Source of the DNA: Myxococcales bacterium
GTDB taxonomy: Bacteria; Myxococcota_A; Polyangia; Polyangiales; Polyangiaceae
Length of the DNA: 64,000 nucleotides
Reading direction: 5' to 3'
NCBI GenBank assembly: GCA_004193285.1
Contig: SECP01000007.1
Coordinates: 124,001 to 188,000 of the forward strand
A program made the translations under genes and the position numbers. Position 1 is the first letter of the stretch, and every line of letters begins with the position of its first letter. Below are positions 8,925 through 17,202 of the stretch, piece by piece. Under the pieces are notes generated by a model. That model made no database searches. It had not been told where the DNA came from and saw only the letters and a program-made list of their open reading frames with translations.

Positions 8925-8934
8925 CAAAGTGAAG

Positions 8935-8975
8935 CGACGGCGCCCCGACGAGAGTTAGGGCGCCGTCGGTGTTTT
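8935..8975 (+). terminator. Rho-independent terminator after tRNA-Lys
   Basis: CGACGGCGCCC (8935-8945) pairs perfectly with GGGCGCCGTCG (8958-8968) across a 12-base loop, followed by GTGTTTT. It lies 10 bp past the tRNA and also sits beyond the 3' end of recN on the other strand, so it may separate the two converging units. Confidence 0.8.
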
Positions 8976-9008
8976 GTGGCGGCGTGCGGTGGGATGAGCT
9001 CGAGCGCG

Positions 9009-10715
9009 CTAAGCGGCGACGTGGCGCGCCTGGACGAGGAGCTCGCGCGCGGCGGCGCGAGTTTTGGCGGTGATGCGGAGGCCGCCCAACATGCGCGCGA
9101 TCTCCTCTTGTTGCTCTTTGGTGCTTAGCCTTCGGACGGTGCTGAGCGTGCGCTCGCCGCGTACGACCTTCTCCACCTTGAAGTGCTGGTCGGCGAAGAC
9201 CGCGATCTGCGGCAGGTGCGTGATGCACAGGACCTGACGGTGCTGGGCCACGCTGCGGATCTTCCGACCGATGATCTCGGCCATACCGCCGCCGATACCC
9301 GAGTCCACTTCGTCGAACACGTACATGCCGGCGGGGCCCAAATCCGCCAGGACGCATTTGACCGCGAGCATGGCCCGGCTGAGCTCGCCGCCGCTGGCGA
9401 TGCGGCTGAGCGCGCGTGCCTCTTCGCCGCGGTTGGGAGCGAGCAGGAACTCGACCCGCTCCAGACCGTCTGCCGACAGGCGCGCGCCATCCACCGCGAC
9501 CTCGGTCGCGTCGCCCTCCAAGGGACTGAGCTCTACGTGGATGCGCGCGCCGCCCATGCCCAGGGACCCGAGCTCGGCGCTGATTGCGGCGGCCAGACGC
9601 GTGGCCGCGCGGCGGCGTTCCGCGCTGAGCTCACGAGCCACCGTCGCCGCGCCGGTGAGAGCGCGCGCCTGCTCGGCCTCCAGAACCTCACGTGTGGTGA
9701 CCTGGTCGTTCAGCTCGTCCAGCTCGGCGCGACAGGTGACCAGGTAGCTGCGCACGCTCTCCACCGTGCCGCCGTAGCGGCGCTTGAGCTTGGATAGGAG
9801 GTAGAGCCGCTCTTCCGTGCGGCTCAGCGCCTCTGGCTCTGGCCGTAGTGAGGCTAGCTGCCGACCGAGCTCGCGCGCCGCGTCGTCCAACTGGCTGCGG
9901 AGCAGCTCGAGCTGGGTGGCGACGCTCGTGAGCGAAGCGTCCAGATTGGCGGCCTCGGCCACGCGACGCGTCACGCTGGAGAGCCCGCTCAGCACCGAGT
10001 CGTCCTGCTCGTAGAGCTGATCTGCGGCTCTACCGGTGAGACGGAGCAGCGTGTCCACATTGCGGAGGCGGGTGCACGTTTGCTCGAGCTCTACGTCCTC
10101 ACCGGGGCGGAGCGCGGCGCTCTCTATCTCGTCCGCTTGAGACGAAAGCAGGTCGATACGGGCCTCACGCTCGTGAATGCGCTTCTCGAAATCCGCGAGC
10201 TGCTGCTCCGCTTGCTTGAGCGTGTGGTACGCCCGCCCGACTTGCTGACGCAGCGACGAGACGCCGGCAAATGCGTCCAAGAACCCCAAGTGAGTGCCCG
10301 GGTCCGTCAACGTGTGGTGCTCGTGCTGAGAGGAGATGTCCGTGAGCCCGCGGGTGAGCCGAGCCAGCACCTGCTGCGTCGCCAACTGACCATTCACGAA
10401 AGCGCGGCTGCGCCCACAGCTCGAGAGCACACGACGAACGACCAGCTCGTCCTCTGCATCTATGCCCAACGCCTGGAGCTGCTGGCGCACCACGAGGTCA
10501 CCACTCACGTCGAACAAGGCCTCTACCTCGGCGGCTTTGGCGCCCGTTCGCACCAGCTCCCCTCGGCTTTTGCCGCCGAGCACGAGCTCCAGCGCGCTGA
10601 CCAGGATGCTCTTGCCAGCGCCCGTTTCGCCAGTGAGGACGTTCAAGCCGCTGCCGAGCTCCAGCTCGAGCTCATCGATGATGGCGAGGTCGCGGATGCG
10701 CAGGCAACTCAGCAT
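9009..10715 (-). CDS. recN: DNA repair protein RecN
   Basis: The 568-residue product has normal RecN length. It has an SMC-like ATPase head with Walker A GETGAGKS at residues 29-36. A long coiled-coil middle follows. The C-terminal half-site has the ABC signature (ALSRIASGGELSRAMLAVK) and Walker B with catalytic residues (YVFDEVDSGIGG), then QVLCITHLPQIA. RecN binds DNA ends and helps recombinational repair of double-strand breaks, and is commonly SOS-induced. A possible LexA-type element lies 27 bp upstream. It is transcribed leftward toward the tRNA terminator and appears monocistronic. Confidence 0.97.
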   Translation of the reverse strand: MLSCLRIRDLAIIDELELELGSGLNVLTGETGAGKSILVSALELVLGGKSRGELVRTGAKAAEVEALFDVSGDLVVRQQLQALGIDAEDELVVRRVLSSCGRSRAFVNGQLATQQVLARLTRGLTDISSQHEHHTLTDPGTHLGFLDAFAGVSSLRQQVGRAYHTLKQAEQQLADFEKRIHEREARIDLLSSQADEIESAALRPGEDVELEQTCTRLRNVDTLLRLTGRAADQLYEQDDSVLSGLSSVTRRVAEAANLDASLTSVATQLELLRSQLDDAARELGRQLASLRPEPEALSRTEERLYLLSKLKRRYGGTVESVRSYLVTCRAELDELNDQVTTREVLEAEQARALTGAATVARELSAERRRAATRLAAAISAELGSLGMGGARIHVELSPLEGDATEVAVDGARLSADGLERVEFLLAPNRGEEARALSRIASGGELSRAMLAVKCVLADLGPAGMYVFDEVDSGIGGGMAEIIGRKIRSVAQHRQVLCITHLPQIAVFADQHFKVEKVVRGERTLSTVRRLSTKEQQEEIARMLGGLRITAKTRAAARELLVQARHVAA

Positions 10716-10741
10716 AGGTGAGCCGCACTCTAGCTCCGGAC

Positions 10742-10764
10742 CCTGACCTGTTCAAGTGTTCAGG
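10742..10764. promoter_or_regulatory. Possible LexA/SOS operator upstream of recN
   Basis: The segment reads CCTGACCTGTTCAAG then TGTTCAGG: an inverted CCTGA/TCAGG pair enclosing a direct repeat of TGTTCA. Its right half ends in GTTCAGG, the conserved part of the myxobacterial LexA box as I recall it (CTRHAMRYBYGTTCAGS); the 17-mer at 10748-10764 has two mismatches to that pattern. It is 27 bp from the recN start, where an SOS operator would be expected. No lexA gene is in the window. Confidence 0.4.
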
Positions 10765-10839
10765 CGGACATTGTCTGGCCGCGGCGAGCGGGGGTGATCC
10801 CCTTCCATAAGCTTTGCTGCCGCCGCGAGCCGCTGGCGG

Positions 10840-12369
10840 TCATTCCGGCAGCCGGCACTCTTGCGCGAACTGCTGATGCGCGACGGCCACCAGCTGCTCG
10901 ACGAGGCGTTCGGCCGCTTCCTCCGGGCTCCGCGGCGGCCACGGATTTTCGCACTTTCGCGGGTTCTCGTAGAAGGTCTGGGGGATGGTGCCGGTGACGG
11001 CCTTGGCCAGCAGCGCCTCGATGTCGTCGAAGCAGCTGTCGAAGCCGGGGGGAGGCGCAAGGCCGGAGGTTGCGAGGAGGAGGTCGCAGCCTCCGATGCC
11101 GGCGCTGCAATCGGTGAACTTGCGGTAGGTCTCGCGGAGCTCGGCCCTCTTCAGCAAGCTGGCGTCGAAGTCTCGGCGCGCCGGGATCGAGTGCTTGCTC
11201 TCCGAAAAGGCGAGCAGGGCCTCCGGGCTCGCGACGACCCTTTGCAGAAATCCTCGCGCGCGTGAGCCGTCTTGCCCGGACTCGCGCGGGACCGCGAAGC
11301 TGTCCGGCGTGTAGACGAAGGTCGACTCCGTTCCCGGAAAAGCCACGGCTACCACGTCCTCCAGCTGGTTCTCCTCGAGCTGGGCCCAGCCCCAGTCCCC
11401 GGTGACGGTGTAGAGCGCCTCGCCGCTGCCGACCTGCCTCACTGCGTCCTGCCAGTCCACGTCTTCGTTCAGGGTGCTGAACGCGACGAGCTGGCGAAGG
11501 TTGTCCAGCATGCGGCCGAGCGCGCGCTCCAGCTGCGCTTGACGCTGCTCGTCCTCGTTCTTCAGCCCCCCTTGCCACAGCGTCTGGTAGGCGCCGCCAC
11601 CGATGCTGAGCAGCACGTTCTCGAACGCCATCACCGAGAGCGGCCACGCTCGCTTGGCGCCGATCGCGAGCGGGACGAACGACCGAGATTCGGGTCGCTC
11701 TGCCAATTGCTGGATGCGACCCAGCTGGTCGAGCAGCTGCTCTAGAGAGCCGAGCTCCGCGGGCTCCACGAGCGTGCTGTCGGCGGCCTTCAGCTCGTTC
11801 CACAGCGTGCGATTGTAAAACAGCACGTTCAGCCGATGAATGCCGACCGGGAGAGCGTACAAGCTACCCAGGCAAGAGACGGGCTCGAGGCTCCGACTGA
11901 AGTAGGCGTCGCCCCACCCGTACGTTTCCGATAGGCGGTCCAGCGGGCACACCGCGCTCGCCTCTCCACCGCCGCGCACCCAGCGAAGCACGTCCGACCC
12001 GCCGTTGGCTTGAAAGACGTCCGGCAGCTTCTTGTTCTCGAACGCGGCGTTGAGCTGGAGCTGCGCGGCGACGCGCGTCTTCTTCGGCGTCTTCGAGTAG
12101 ATGTAGACGCGCCCCGAATCGAGCAAGTCGTCGAGCGTGCCCATTTCCTTCGGGTCGTCCCAGAAGGTGGACAAGTAGAGCGTCACGTCGCTCGTGTCGC
12201 TCGGCGGGTCGGCGAAGTCGCAGGTGGACGGCGTGTAATCGCCGAGCACCGCCTCCGAGGCGCAGGCCGGCTGCAGGCAGAGCGCGAGCGATACTACCAA
12301 CCAGTGGGGTTTCAATACCAATGGATGACAGCGCGCGACCGCACGTCGAACGTGACTTAAGGGACCCAT
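10840..12369 (-). CDS. Orphan extracellular solute-binding lipoprotein (family 1, sugar-type)
   Basis: The 509-residue product has a lipoprotein signal with Cys36 after LALCLQPA. Its body fits the large carbohydrate-type solute-binding family 1: LYLSTFWDDPKE near the start, KLPDVFQANGGSDVLRW, LYALPVGIHRLNVLFYNRTLW, AVAFPGTESTFVYTPDSFAVP and a late Cys pair (FTDCSAGIGGCDLLL). Such proteins deliver ligands to ABC importers, but no permease or ATPase gene is near, so it either pairs with a transporter elsewhere or acts as a sensor. The ATG at 12369 leaves a long basic N-region; an internal start is possible. Confidence 0.83.
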   Translation of the reverse strand: MGPLSHVRRAVARCHPLVLKPHWLVVSLALCLQPACASEAVLGDYTPSTCDFADPPSDTSDVTLYLSTFWDDPKEMGTLDDLLDSGRVYIYSKTPKKTRVAAQLQLNAAFENKKLPDVFQANGGSDVLRWVRGGGEASAVCPLDRLSETYGWGDAYFSRSLEPVSCLGSLYALPVGIHRLNVLFYNRTLWNELKAADSTLVEPAELGSLEQLLDQLGRIQQLAERPESRSFVPLAIGAKRAWPLSVMAFENVLLSIGGGAYQTLWQGGLKNEDEQRQAQLERALGRMLDNLRQLVAFSTLNEDVDWQDAVRQVGSGEALYTVTGDWGWAQLEENQLEDVVAVAFPGTESTFVYTPDSFAVPRESGQDGSRARGFLQRVVASPEALLAFSESKHSIPARRDFDASLLKRAELRETYRKFTDCSAGIGGCDLLLATSGLAPPPGFDSCFDDIEALLAKAVTGTIPQTFYENPRKCENPWPPRSPEEAAERLVEQLVAVAHQQFAQECRLPE

Positions 12370-12457
12370 CAGTCACCCGCCGCTATAGCGCAACTTGAGC
12401 TCTTCTCCCACACTCGAGCCTGTTCGTTTCGACGACGAAGGCTTAGGCTGTGGTGGA

Positions 12458-13405
12458 ATGTTATGGCTGGGAGGCTTCCTTGCGCTCGACTTAGCTACCG
12501 GTACGCCGGACGCATTATGTCCGCCTCTGGAAGAAGCTCGCGCGGCCGTGAGCGCGCGGGTAGGTGAGGTGCGCGGCGAGTTTCACGCTGAATTTTCGCT
12601 CGTGCGCGCGGACGACGGACAGCAGCGCCTGGATCTAACGCTCCATGAAGGAGCGAAAGAAGTGTTGAAGCGCGAGCTCCCGCTCGGCGCCACCGGTTGC
12701 CAAGACGCCGCACAAACGATCGCGTTGATTCTGGAGCGCTATTTCGACGCGATTGAACGCCCACCGGTGGTCGCAACCCCAGCCCCTGCAGAAGGGGTTC
12801 CAGCTCCGCTGCCCGGCCCGCGTCCGGACGCTCGAGTGAGCGATCGCGGCGTGGTGACGGCGCCGTCGTCCGCTCCGCTCGGAATCGAGGCGCGAGGAGG
12901 CGCTCTCTACGACCATGAGTTTGGGCTCGCCGCCGTCGTCGGAGCAAGCTTCTACCCCGCGCCGCTTCGCGTGAGCTCGAGCTGGCGCGTGGGTTTCGGC
13001 TTGGAGGTCGCTCCTTTCTTTGCGCGGCAGACCGACATGTTCCGCGAGAAGCAGGTTGAGGCGTTTTTGCTACAGGGGGCGCTGCTCGTTCCGTTGACGT
13101 GGACGCGCTCGCGGTGGCTCGCTTCAGCGGGGCCGTGGCTACAGCTCCGGTTTCAGCGCGCCGAAGCGCCGTCGGTCGTGAACAACGAATCCGCGTTTCG
13201 GACCATCCCCGGGCTCGGAGGATTCGTGCGCGCCGGAGTCGACCTCACGGCGAGTCTCGGGCTTTCGGCCGGAGTTGCGGCGGGGCCGCAATTGCGCGGC
13301 GCTGCGTCCCGCCTGGTTCTAGACGGGGCGGCTGGTCAAATTGCGGTATTGGTTCCAGATGCTTGGTTCGTGCATGGTCAGCTCGCTCTCGAGCTGAGGC
13401 TCTGA
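12458..13405 (+). CDS. Secreted or outer-membrane protein linked to an ECF sigma operon
   Basis: From ATG 12458 the product is 315 residues. The N-terminal part resembles the small domain seen in myxobacterial proteins beside ECF sigma genes (EEARAAVSARVGEVRGEF, DLTLHEGAKEVLKRELPLG, CQDAAQTIALILERYF). A Pro-rich linker follows, then about 170 residues of alternating hydrophobic strands (FGLAAVVGASFYPAPL, WRVGFGLEVAPFF, LGLSAGVAAGPQLRG, FVHGQLALELRL) that look like a beta-barrel or beta-sandwich. The same frame is open from a TTG at 12395. It lies 67 bp upstream of the sigma gene on the same strand. Function unknown. Confidence 0.65.
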   Translation: MLWLGGFLALDLATGTPDALCPPLEEARAAVSARVGEVRGEFHAEFSLVRADDGQQRLDLTLHEGAKEVLKRELPLGATGCQDAAQTIALILERYFDAIERPPVVATPAPAEGVPAPLPGPRPDARVSDRGVVTAPSSAPLGIEARGGALYDHEFGLAAVVGASFYPAPLRVSSSWRVGFGLEVAPFFARQTDMFREKQVEAFLLQGALLVPLTWTRSRWLASAGPWLQLRFQRAEAPSVVNNESAFRTIPGLGGFVRAGVDLTASLGLSAGVAAGPQLRGAASRLVLDGAAGQIAVLVPDAWFVHGQLALELRL

Positions 13406-13472
13406 ATTTATTTTTTGGCGGCGGACCGAAGGTTCGCTGGGGAGCGCGACTCCAATCCGTTTGGGAAGACCT

Positions 13473-14033
13473 ATGCGCACGTTAGTTGGCCTGGAGGAGG
13501 CGAAAGACGTCCTCGTCGCGCGCTGCGTCGCCGGAGACGAGTCCGCGTGGGCCTCGCTGTACGCGCGGCATGCGCGCACCATTGCGCATTTCTTGCGTCG
13601 CTTGGGCGTACCGCAAGACGCGCTGGACGACGCGTTGCAAGAGGTCTTCCTGCAGGCCTTCCGGTCGCTGGATAGGTTCCGAGGCGAAGCGGCGATTCGC
13701 ACCTGGCTGTACCGCCTCGCTGTCACCCAGGCCCGCCGCTCGCGCGAGAAAGCGCGCTTTGCTCGTCGCATTCGCCAGCTGCTCGCGCTCGAGGTCGCGA
13801 GTGATACGGAGCTCTACGAAGGGCACGCTGGGCAGGCCGAACGCCTCCTGCAGTCCGCGCTGGAACGTCTGACCGCTCTCGAACGTGAAGCCTTCGTTCT
13901 CTACGAGCTCGAAGGGCAGAGCGGCGCCGAGCTCGCGGCAATTTTTGGTTGTCCGGAGGCCACCGTGTACCGGCGCCTCCACGACGCACGCAAGAAGTTC
14001 CAGTCGTTCATCGAAACCGAGGCGCGCGCATGA
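13473..14033 (+). CDS. ECF-type RNA polymerase sigma factor
   Basis: The 186-residue product has the two-domain ECF layout: region 2 (LYARHARTIAHFLRRLGV, DDALQEVFLQAFRSLDRFRGEAAIRTWLYRLAVTQAR) and region 4 (ALERLTALEREAFVLYELEG, GAELAAIFGCPEATVYRRLHDARKKF). It should direct RNA polymerase to a small regulon. ATG 13473 has GGGAAG upstream; a TTG at 13461 is in frame. Its TGA overlaps the ATG of the next gene (ATGA), so that product is likely its membrane regulator. The helix-turn-helix carries a Cys (FGC) of unknown meaning. Confidence 0.92.
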   Translation: MRTLVGLEEAKDVLVARCVAGDESAWASLYARHARTIAHFLRRLGVPQDALDDALQEVFLQAFRSLDRFRGEAAIRTWLYRLAVTQARRSREKARFARRIRQLLALEVASDTELYEGHAGQAERLLQSALERLTALEREAFVLYELEGQSGAELAAIFGCPEATVYRRLHDARKKFQSFIETEARA

Positions 14034-14869
14034 CGGACGAAGCAAAAGCGCCGCAGCGTCTGAGCGAGTCTTCTGGCGCCGCGGGCGACCTACTGCGGCA
14101 GGTGCTCTCCGAGAATGCATCCAGCGCGCCGCTGCCGCGATTCACTCGGCTCCAGGAGCGACGCTCGAGTCGCAGCGTGCGCCAAGCACTCATGCTCACC
14201 GCGACGGCGGCGCTGGCGCTGGTCATCGGCGCGCGCTCGCTGCGCCCGAGCGAGCCTCCCGTCACGGTGCGCGCGGAGCCGGTCGCGCAGCTCCCGGTGA
14301 GCACCTCGTCCGCGCCCACGAGTGAGCCGCCCGAAGAGCTACCTGCGCTGCGGCACGTGCCGAGCGAGCCGCTGCTTCGACGTGACTCGCCGCGCAAAGC
14401 GCGCCCGGGTGCGGCTGGCTCGGCGCAGCCGCGCGTCGCGAGCGACGAGCCAGCTCCGGCCGCCCCGCAAGGCCCGGCGGAGCCCCTCGGCGGCGGCGCC
14501 AAACCCTGCGCGGAGCTAGCGCGCGGGGGTGCGGTGGAGCCGGCGATGGCCTGCTACCAGAAGCTCGCCGATGGCGCCGGCGTCACCGCGGAGCTGGCGC
14601 TGTTCGAGCAGGCGCGCCTTGCCGGAAAGGTGCTTCGGCAACCAGCTCGCGCGCTCCGGCTTCTGGACACGTACCAGCAGCGCTTCCCGAATGGGTCGCT
14701 CCGCGCGGAGGTGCTGCTGGCAAGGATCGAGTGGGCGCTCGCCTCGGGCGATTCGTCGCGCGCTACCGCTCTGGTCGAGGAAGCGCTCGCCTCGGGGCTA
14801 CTGCGAGAGCGCGCGGCCGAGCTCGAGCGCTTGCGCTCTTCCCTCGGGTCCGCTCCCGCTGGTCATTGA
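14030..14869 (+). CDS. Single-pass membrane protein coupled to the ECF sigma factor (candidate anti-sigma)
   Basis: The 279-residue product begins in the ATGA overlap with the sigma gene. It has a cytoplasmic ~50-residue N-terminus, one membrane helix (about residues 52-68, ALMLTATAALALVIGA), a Pro/Ser/Ala-rich linker and a C-terminal TPR-like helical domain (ACYQKLADGAGVTAELALFEQARLAG, PARALRLLDTYQQRFPNGSLRAEVLLARIEWAL). No HxxxCxxC zinc finger is visible in the N-terminus. Coupling and topology suggest an anti-sigma role, with the periplasmic TPR part sensing something; this is inference. Confidence 0.72.
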   Translation: MTDEAKAPQRLSESSGAAGDLLRQVLSENASSAPLPRFTRLQERRSSRSVRQALMLTATAALALVIGARSLRPSEPPVTVRAEPVAQLPVSTSSAPTSEPPEELPALRHVPSEPLLRRDSPRKARPGAAGSAQPRVASDEPAPAAPQGPAEPLGGGAKPCAELARGGAVEPAMACYQKLADGAGVTAELALFEQARLAGKVLRQPARALRLLDTYQQRFPNGSLRAEVLLARIEWALASGDSSRATALVEEALASGLLRERAAELERLRSSLGSAPAGH

Positions 14870-15396
14870 ATCGTGGCGCGCGTGTAGCTCAGCTGCACGA
14901 GCCCCGATTCGTAGGCTCTGCAGCTGCTGAGCGTGAGCCGCTGCTCTGGTACCTCGCTGCCGAACAGGGAGATGCCCTGACCGAGCAGCGTCGGGATGAT
15001 GGAGACGGTCAGGTCGTCCAGCAGGTCATGCTTCAAGAACTCACGGATGACGTTGCCACCATCCACGTACACGCGCTGGGCGCCGGCCATCGCCAGCTGC
15101 TCCAACAGCGCCTGCGGCTCTCCCGCGAAGAATTGCTCTCCGTGCGCGGACGGAGCTTCCCGGTGCGTGAGCACCACGCACCGCTTCCCGGCGTAGGGCC
15201 ACTCCGGAAATCCCAGCGCGGTCTCGTACGTGTTCCGACCGATCACGAGCGCGTCGATGGTCGCGAAGAAGTCTGCGAAGCCGTAGTCTTCGCCGGGGCG
15301 CTCCACGAGCGACAAGAAATCGAACGTGCCGTCAGGGCGGGCGATGAAGCCGTCCAAGCTGGCGGCAATGAATACGGAACAACGCGGGCGCTGCAT
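14863..15396 (-). CDS. RibD C-terminal/dihydrofolate reductase-like protein
   Basis: The 177-residue product fits the RibD_C/DHFR-like reductase fold found in many small bacterial enzymes: CSVFIAASLDGFIARPDG at the start, IDALVIGRNTYETALGF, CVVLTHREAP, RVYVDGGNVIREFLKHDLLDDLTVSIIPTLLGQGISLF. Members bind NADPH; the substrate here is unknown and it is probably not the folate or riboflavin enzyme itself. The gene converges on the preceding gene and overlaps its last 7 bp. Upstream lies the sirtuin gene, 87 bp away on the same strand. Confidence 0.88.
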   Translation of the reverse strand: MQRPRCSVFIAASLDGFIARPDGTFDFLSLVERPGEDYGFADFFATIDALVIGRNTYETALGFPEWPYAGKRCVVLTHREAPSAHGEQFFAGEPQALLEQLAMAGAQRVYVDGGNVIREFLKHDLLDDLTVSIIPTLLGQGISLFGSEVPEQRLTLSSCRAYESGLVQLSYTRATIQ

Positions 15397-15483
15397 GGGA
15401 CCGGCGAGCTTAGGGCTCCGTCGCGAATAAGTCAGTAGTGAGCCGGCGCGAGGCTCCGAGCGCTCCGGGTGGCGCAGGACGCC

Positions 15484-16242
15484 TCAGTCGCTCGGCGCGA
15501 GCCTGCCGCGAAGCCGCTCCAGCTGTCGAGCCAGCTCCGGCAGCAACAGGCCCGCGGGTCCGGACAACGCGGCGTCCACGTGCGGAGTGAGCGGGGTCGC
15601 GGTCGGGTTCACCTCCAGCAGGACCGCTCCGTGCCGCTTGGCCGCCAGAGGCAAGCCGGCTGCCGGATGAACGAGGCTGGAGGTACCGACCGAGAGCAAT
15701 ACGTCGCAGCTCGCGGCGGCAACTTCGGCCTGCTCGAGAGTAGCTTTCGGCAGCGATTCGCCGAACCAAACCACGCCCGGACGGAGCAGGCCTCCGCAGC
15801 GCGGGCACCGCGGGGGTGTTCGCCCGTCGTCCGTGTATTCGGTCACGACCGTGCCTTCGTCGAAGCAGAGCGTGGTGTCGAGATTGCCGTGGAGCTCCAG
15901 CACGTTTCTGCTCCCGGCGCGTGCATGCAGCCCGTCCACATTTTGCGTGATCAAGGTGAGCCTCGGCAGCAGCCGCTCCAGCTGCACCAAAGCCGCGTGG
16001 CCCGCGTTTGGCTGCGCGCGACGCGTGAGGCTTCGGCGCCATGCGTACCAATCCCAGACCAGCCGCGGCTCGGCGAGGAAGGCTGCCGGAGTGGCGAGCT
16101 CCTCGGCCCGGTAGCGCGCCCACAGGCCCGTCTGCGCATCGCGAAACGTGGGGACGCCGCTCTCGGCCGAGATGCCGGCGCCGGTTAGCGCCACGACGTG
16201 CCGGGCTTCGGCGAGGCGCTGCAGAAGCGGCTCGGCCAACAT
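15484..16242 (-). CDS. cobB: SIR2-family NAD-dependent protein deacylase
   Basis: The 252-residue product has the sirtuin core: GAGISAESGVP at residues 21-31, ITQNVDGLH, catalytic His118 (ELHGN), VVWFGESLP and LSVGTSS. Tyr66 and Arg69 (WYAWRR) match the Tyr-x-x-Arg pair that lets class III sirtuins accept succinyl/malonyl-lysine, so desuccinylation is likely in addition to deacetylation. The zinc site is unusual: Cys126, Cys146 and Cys149 are present but the second Cys of the first pair is missing. The ATG at 16242 is 3 bp past the stop of the nickel/cobalt transporter gene, which implies co-expression. Confidence 0.92.
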   Translation of the reverse strand: MLAEPLLQRLAEARHVVALTGAGISAESGVPTFRDAQTGLWARYRAEELATPAAFLAEPRLVWDWYAWRRSLTRRAQPNAGHAALVQLERLLPRLTLITQNVDGLHARAGSRNVLELHGNLDTTLCFDEGTVVTEYTDDGRTPPRCPRCGGLLRPGVVWFGESLPKATLEQAEVAAASCDVLLSVGTSSLVHPAAGLPLAAKRHGAVLLEVNPTATPLTPHVDAALSGPAGLLLPELARQLERLRGRLAPSD

Positions 16243-16245
16243 CCG

Positions 16246-16968
16246 CTAGTGCGGATCCCAAGTGGGGGTGCCGACCACGAGCCCGCTGCCGATGCCGATT
16301 TGATAGGCGAGGAACAGACCGAAAGCGATGCTCAGGACGCCGGCGAAGCGCGCCACCCCGCGCTCCGAGTTGGGAAAGCGGCGCGCCAATGCGGAGATCG
16401 GCAGCGACATGAGCACCGTGAGCAGCATCATGCCCGCCACCGTGCCGAGGCCGAAGATGGCCAAATAAAGGAGCGCGGTGCTCGCGTTCTTGATCGTGGC
16501 GAGCACGAGCAGCGCGACCGCGGCCGAGCCGGCCAAGCCGTGGACCACGCCGATGATCAAAGGGCGCCAGGCGCCGCGCGCATGGAGGTGCGGCCGCACT
16601 GACGCGACGAGCGGAGGCGCTCCGTTCGCGACGGGTAGAGGCGCTCGATGCGCGTGCGCGACGCGCTCGATCTGGGAGAGCGCGCCGCTCAGGTTGATCA
16701 CGCCGAGCACCACGAGCATGACCGCCACCGACATCTCCATCGAGAGGCCGAGGCGAGGGGGGATGACCCACCCGAAGAGCACGATGGCGCCGCCCACGAT
16801 GATGATGGTCGCGCTGTGGCCGAGTCCCCAAAGGGCGCCGATCCACAGCGCACCGCGCGGCGTGCGCTCGCGACTCACGATGGTGCTCACGGCCAGCACG
16901 TGATCGGAGTCGGTCGCGTGACGCATGCCGAGGAAGAATCCGAGCGCCAGAACTGCCAAGAGGGTCAT
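16246..16968 (-). CDS. Nickel/cobalt transporter (NiCoT/RcnA-like) family protein
   Basis: The 240-residue product is polytopic with about six helices and opens with MTLLAVLALGFFLGMRHATD. HATDSDHV (residues 17-24) corresponds to the HxxxxDH metal-binding signature of the first helix in the HoxN/NixA/RcnA/UreH superfamily. A short His-bearing loop (VAHAHRAP ... RPHLHARG) lies between helices 3 and 4. Direction of transport and metal cannot be told. The ATG at 16968 matches the usual N-terminus; in-frame ATGs at 16995 and 17019 add only charged residues. A 15-bp palindrome lies 55 bp upstream. The sirtuin gene follows after 3 bp. Confidence 0.83.
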   Translation of the reverse strand: MTLLAVLALGFFLGMRHATDSDHVLAVSTIVSRERTPRGALWIGALWGLGHSATIIIVGGAIVLFGWVIPPRLGLSMEMSVAVMLVVLGVINLSGALSQIERVAHAHRAPLPVANGAPPLVASVRPHLHARGAWRPLIIGVVHGLAGSAAVALLVLATIKNASTALLYLAIFGLGTVAGMMLLTVLMSLPISALARRFPNSERGVARFAGVLSIAFGLFLAYQIGIGSGLVVGTPTWDPH

Positions 16969-17022
16969 GCTCGCTCTGCCTCGGCTTCCACTCATGCGCG
17001 CGCCACTACGCGGCCGCAAGCC

Positions 17023-17037
17023 GATCGTGGCACGATC
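17023..17037. promoter_or_regulatory. Palindromic candidate operator upstream of the metal transporter
   Basis: GATCGTG-G-CACGATC is a perfect 7-bp inverted repeat with a single central base. A second half-site, ATCGTGGC, follows at about 17045-17052. It sits 55 bp upstream of the transporter start and 166 bp upstream of the rightward membrane-protein gene, so it could serve either. No regulator gene is nearby and the motif does not match NikR as I know it. Confidence 0.4.
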
Positions 17038-17202
17038 CGACCAAATCGTGGCGCGTAGCGGAGAGCCTCAGCCCCGGCGGACCATGGGCCGATTCTGCTC
17101 GGCCCCTCGCAGATGTGAACGCAGCATGTCGAGCGCGGCCGAGCGGTTCCGACGTCTCGGTGGGCGCGCGCTGAGCCGCCCCACCATCGAAGGAGCACCG
17201 TC

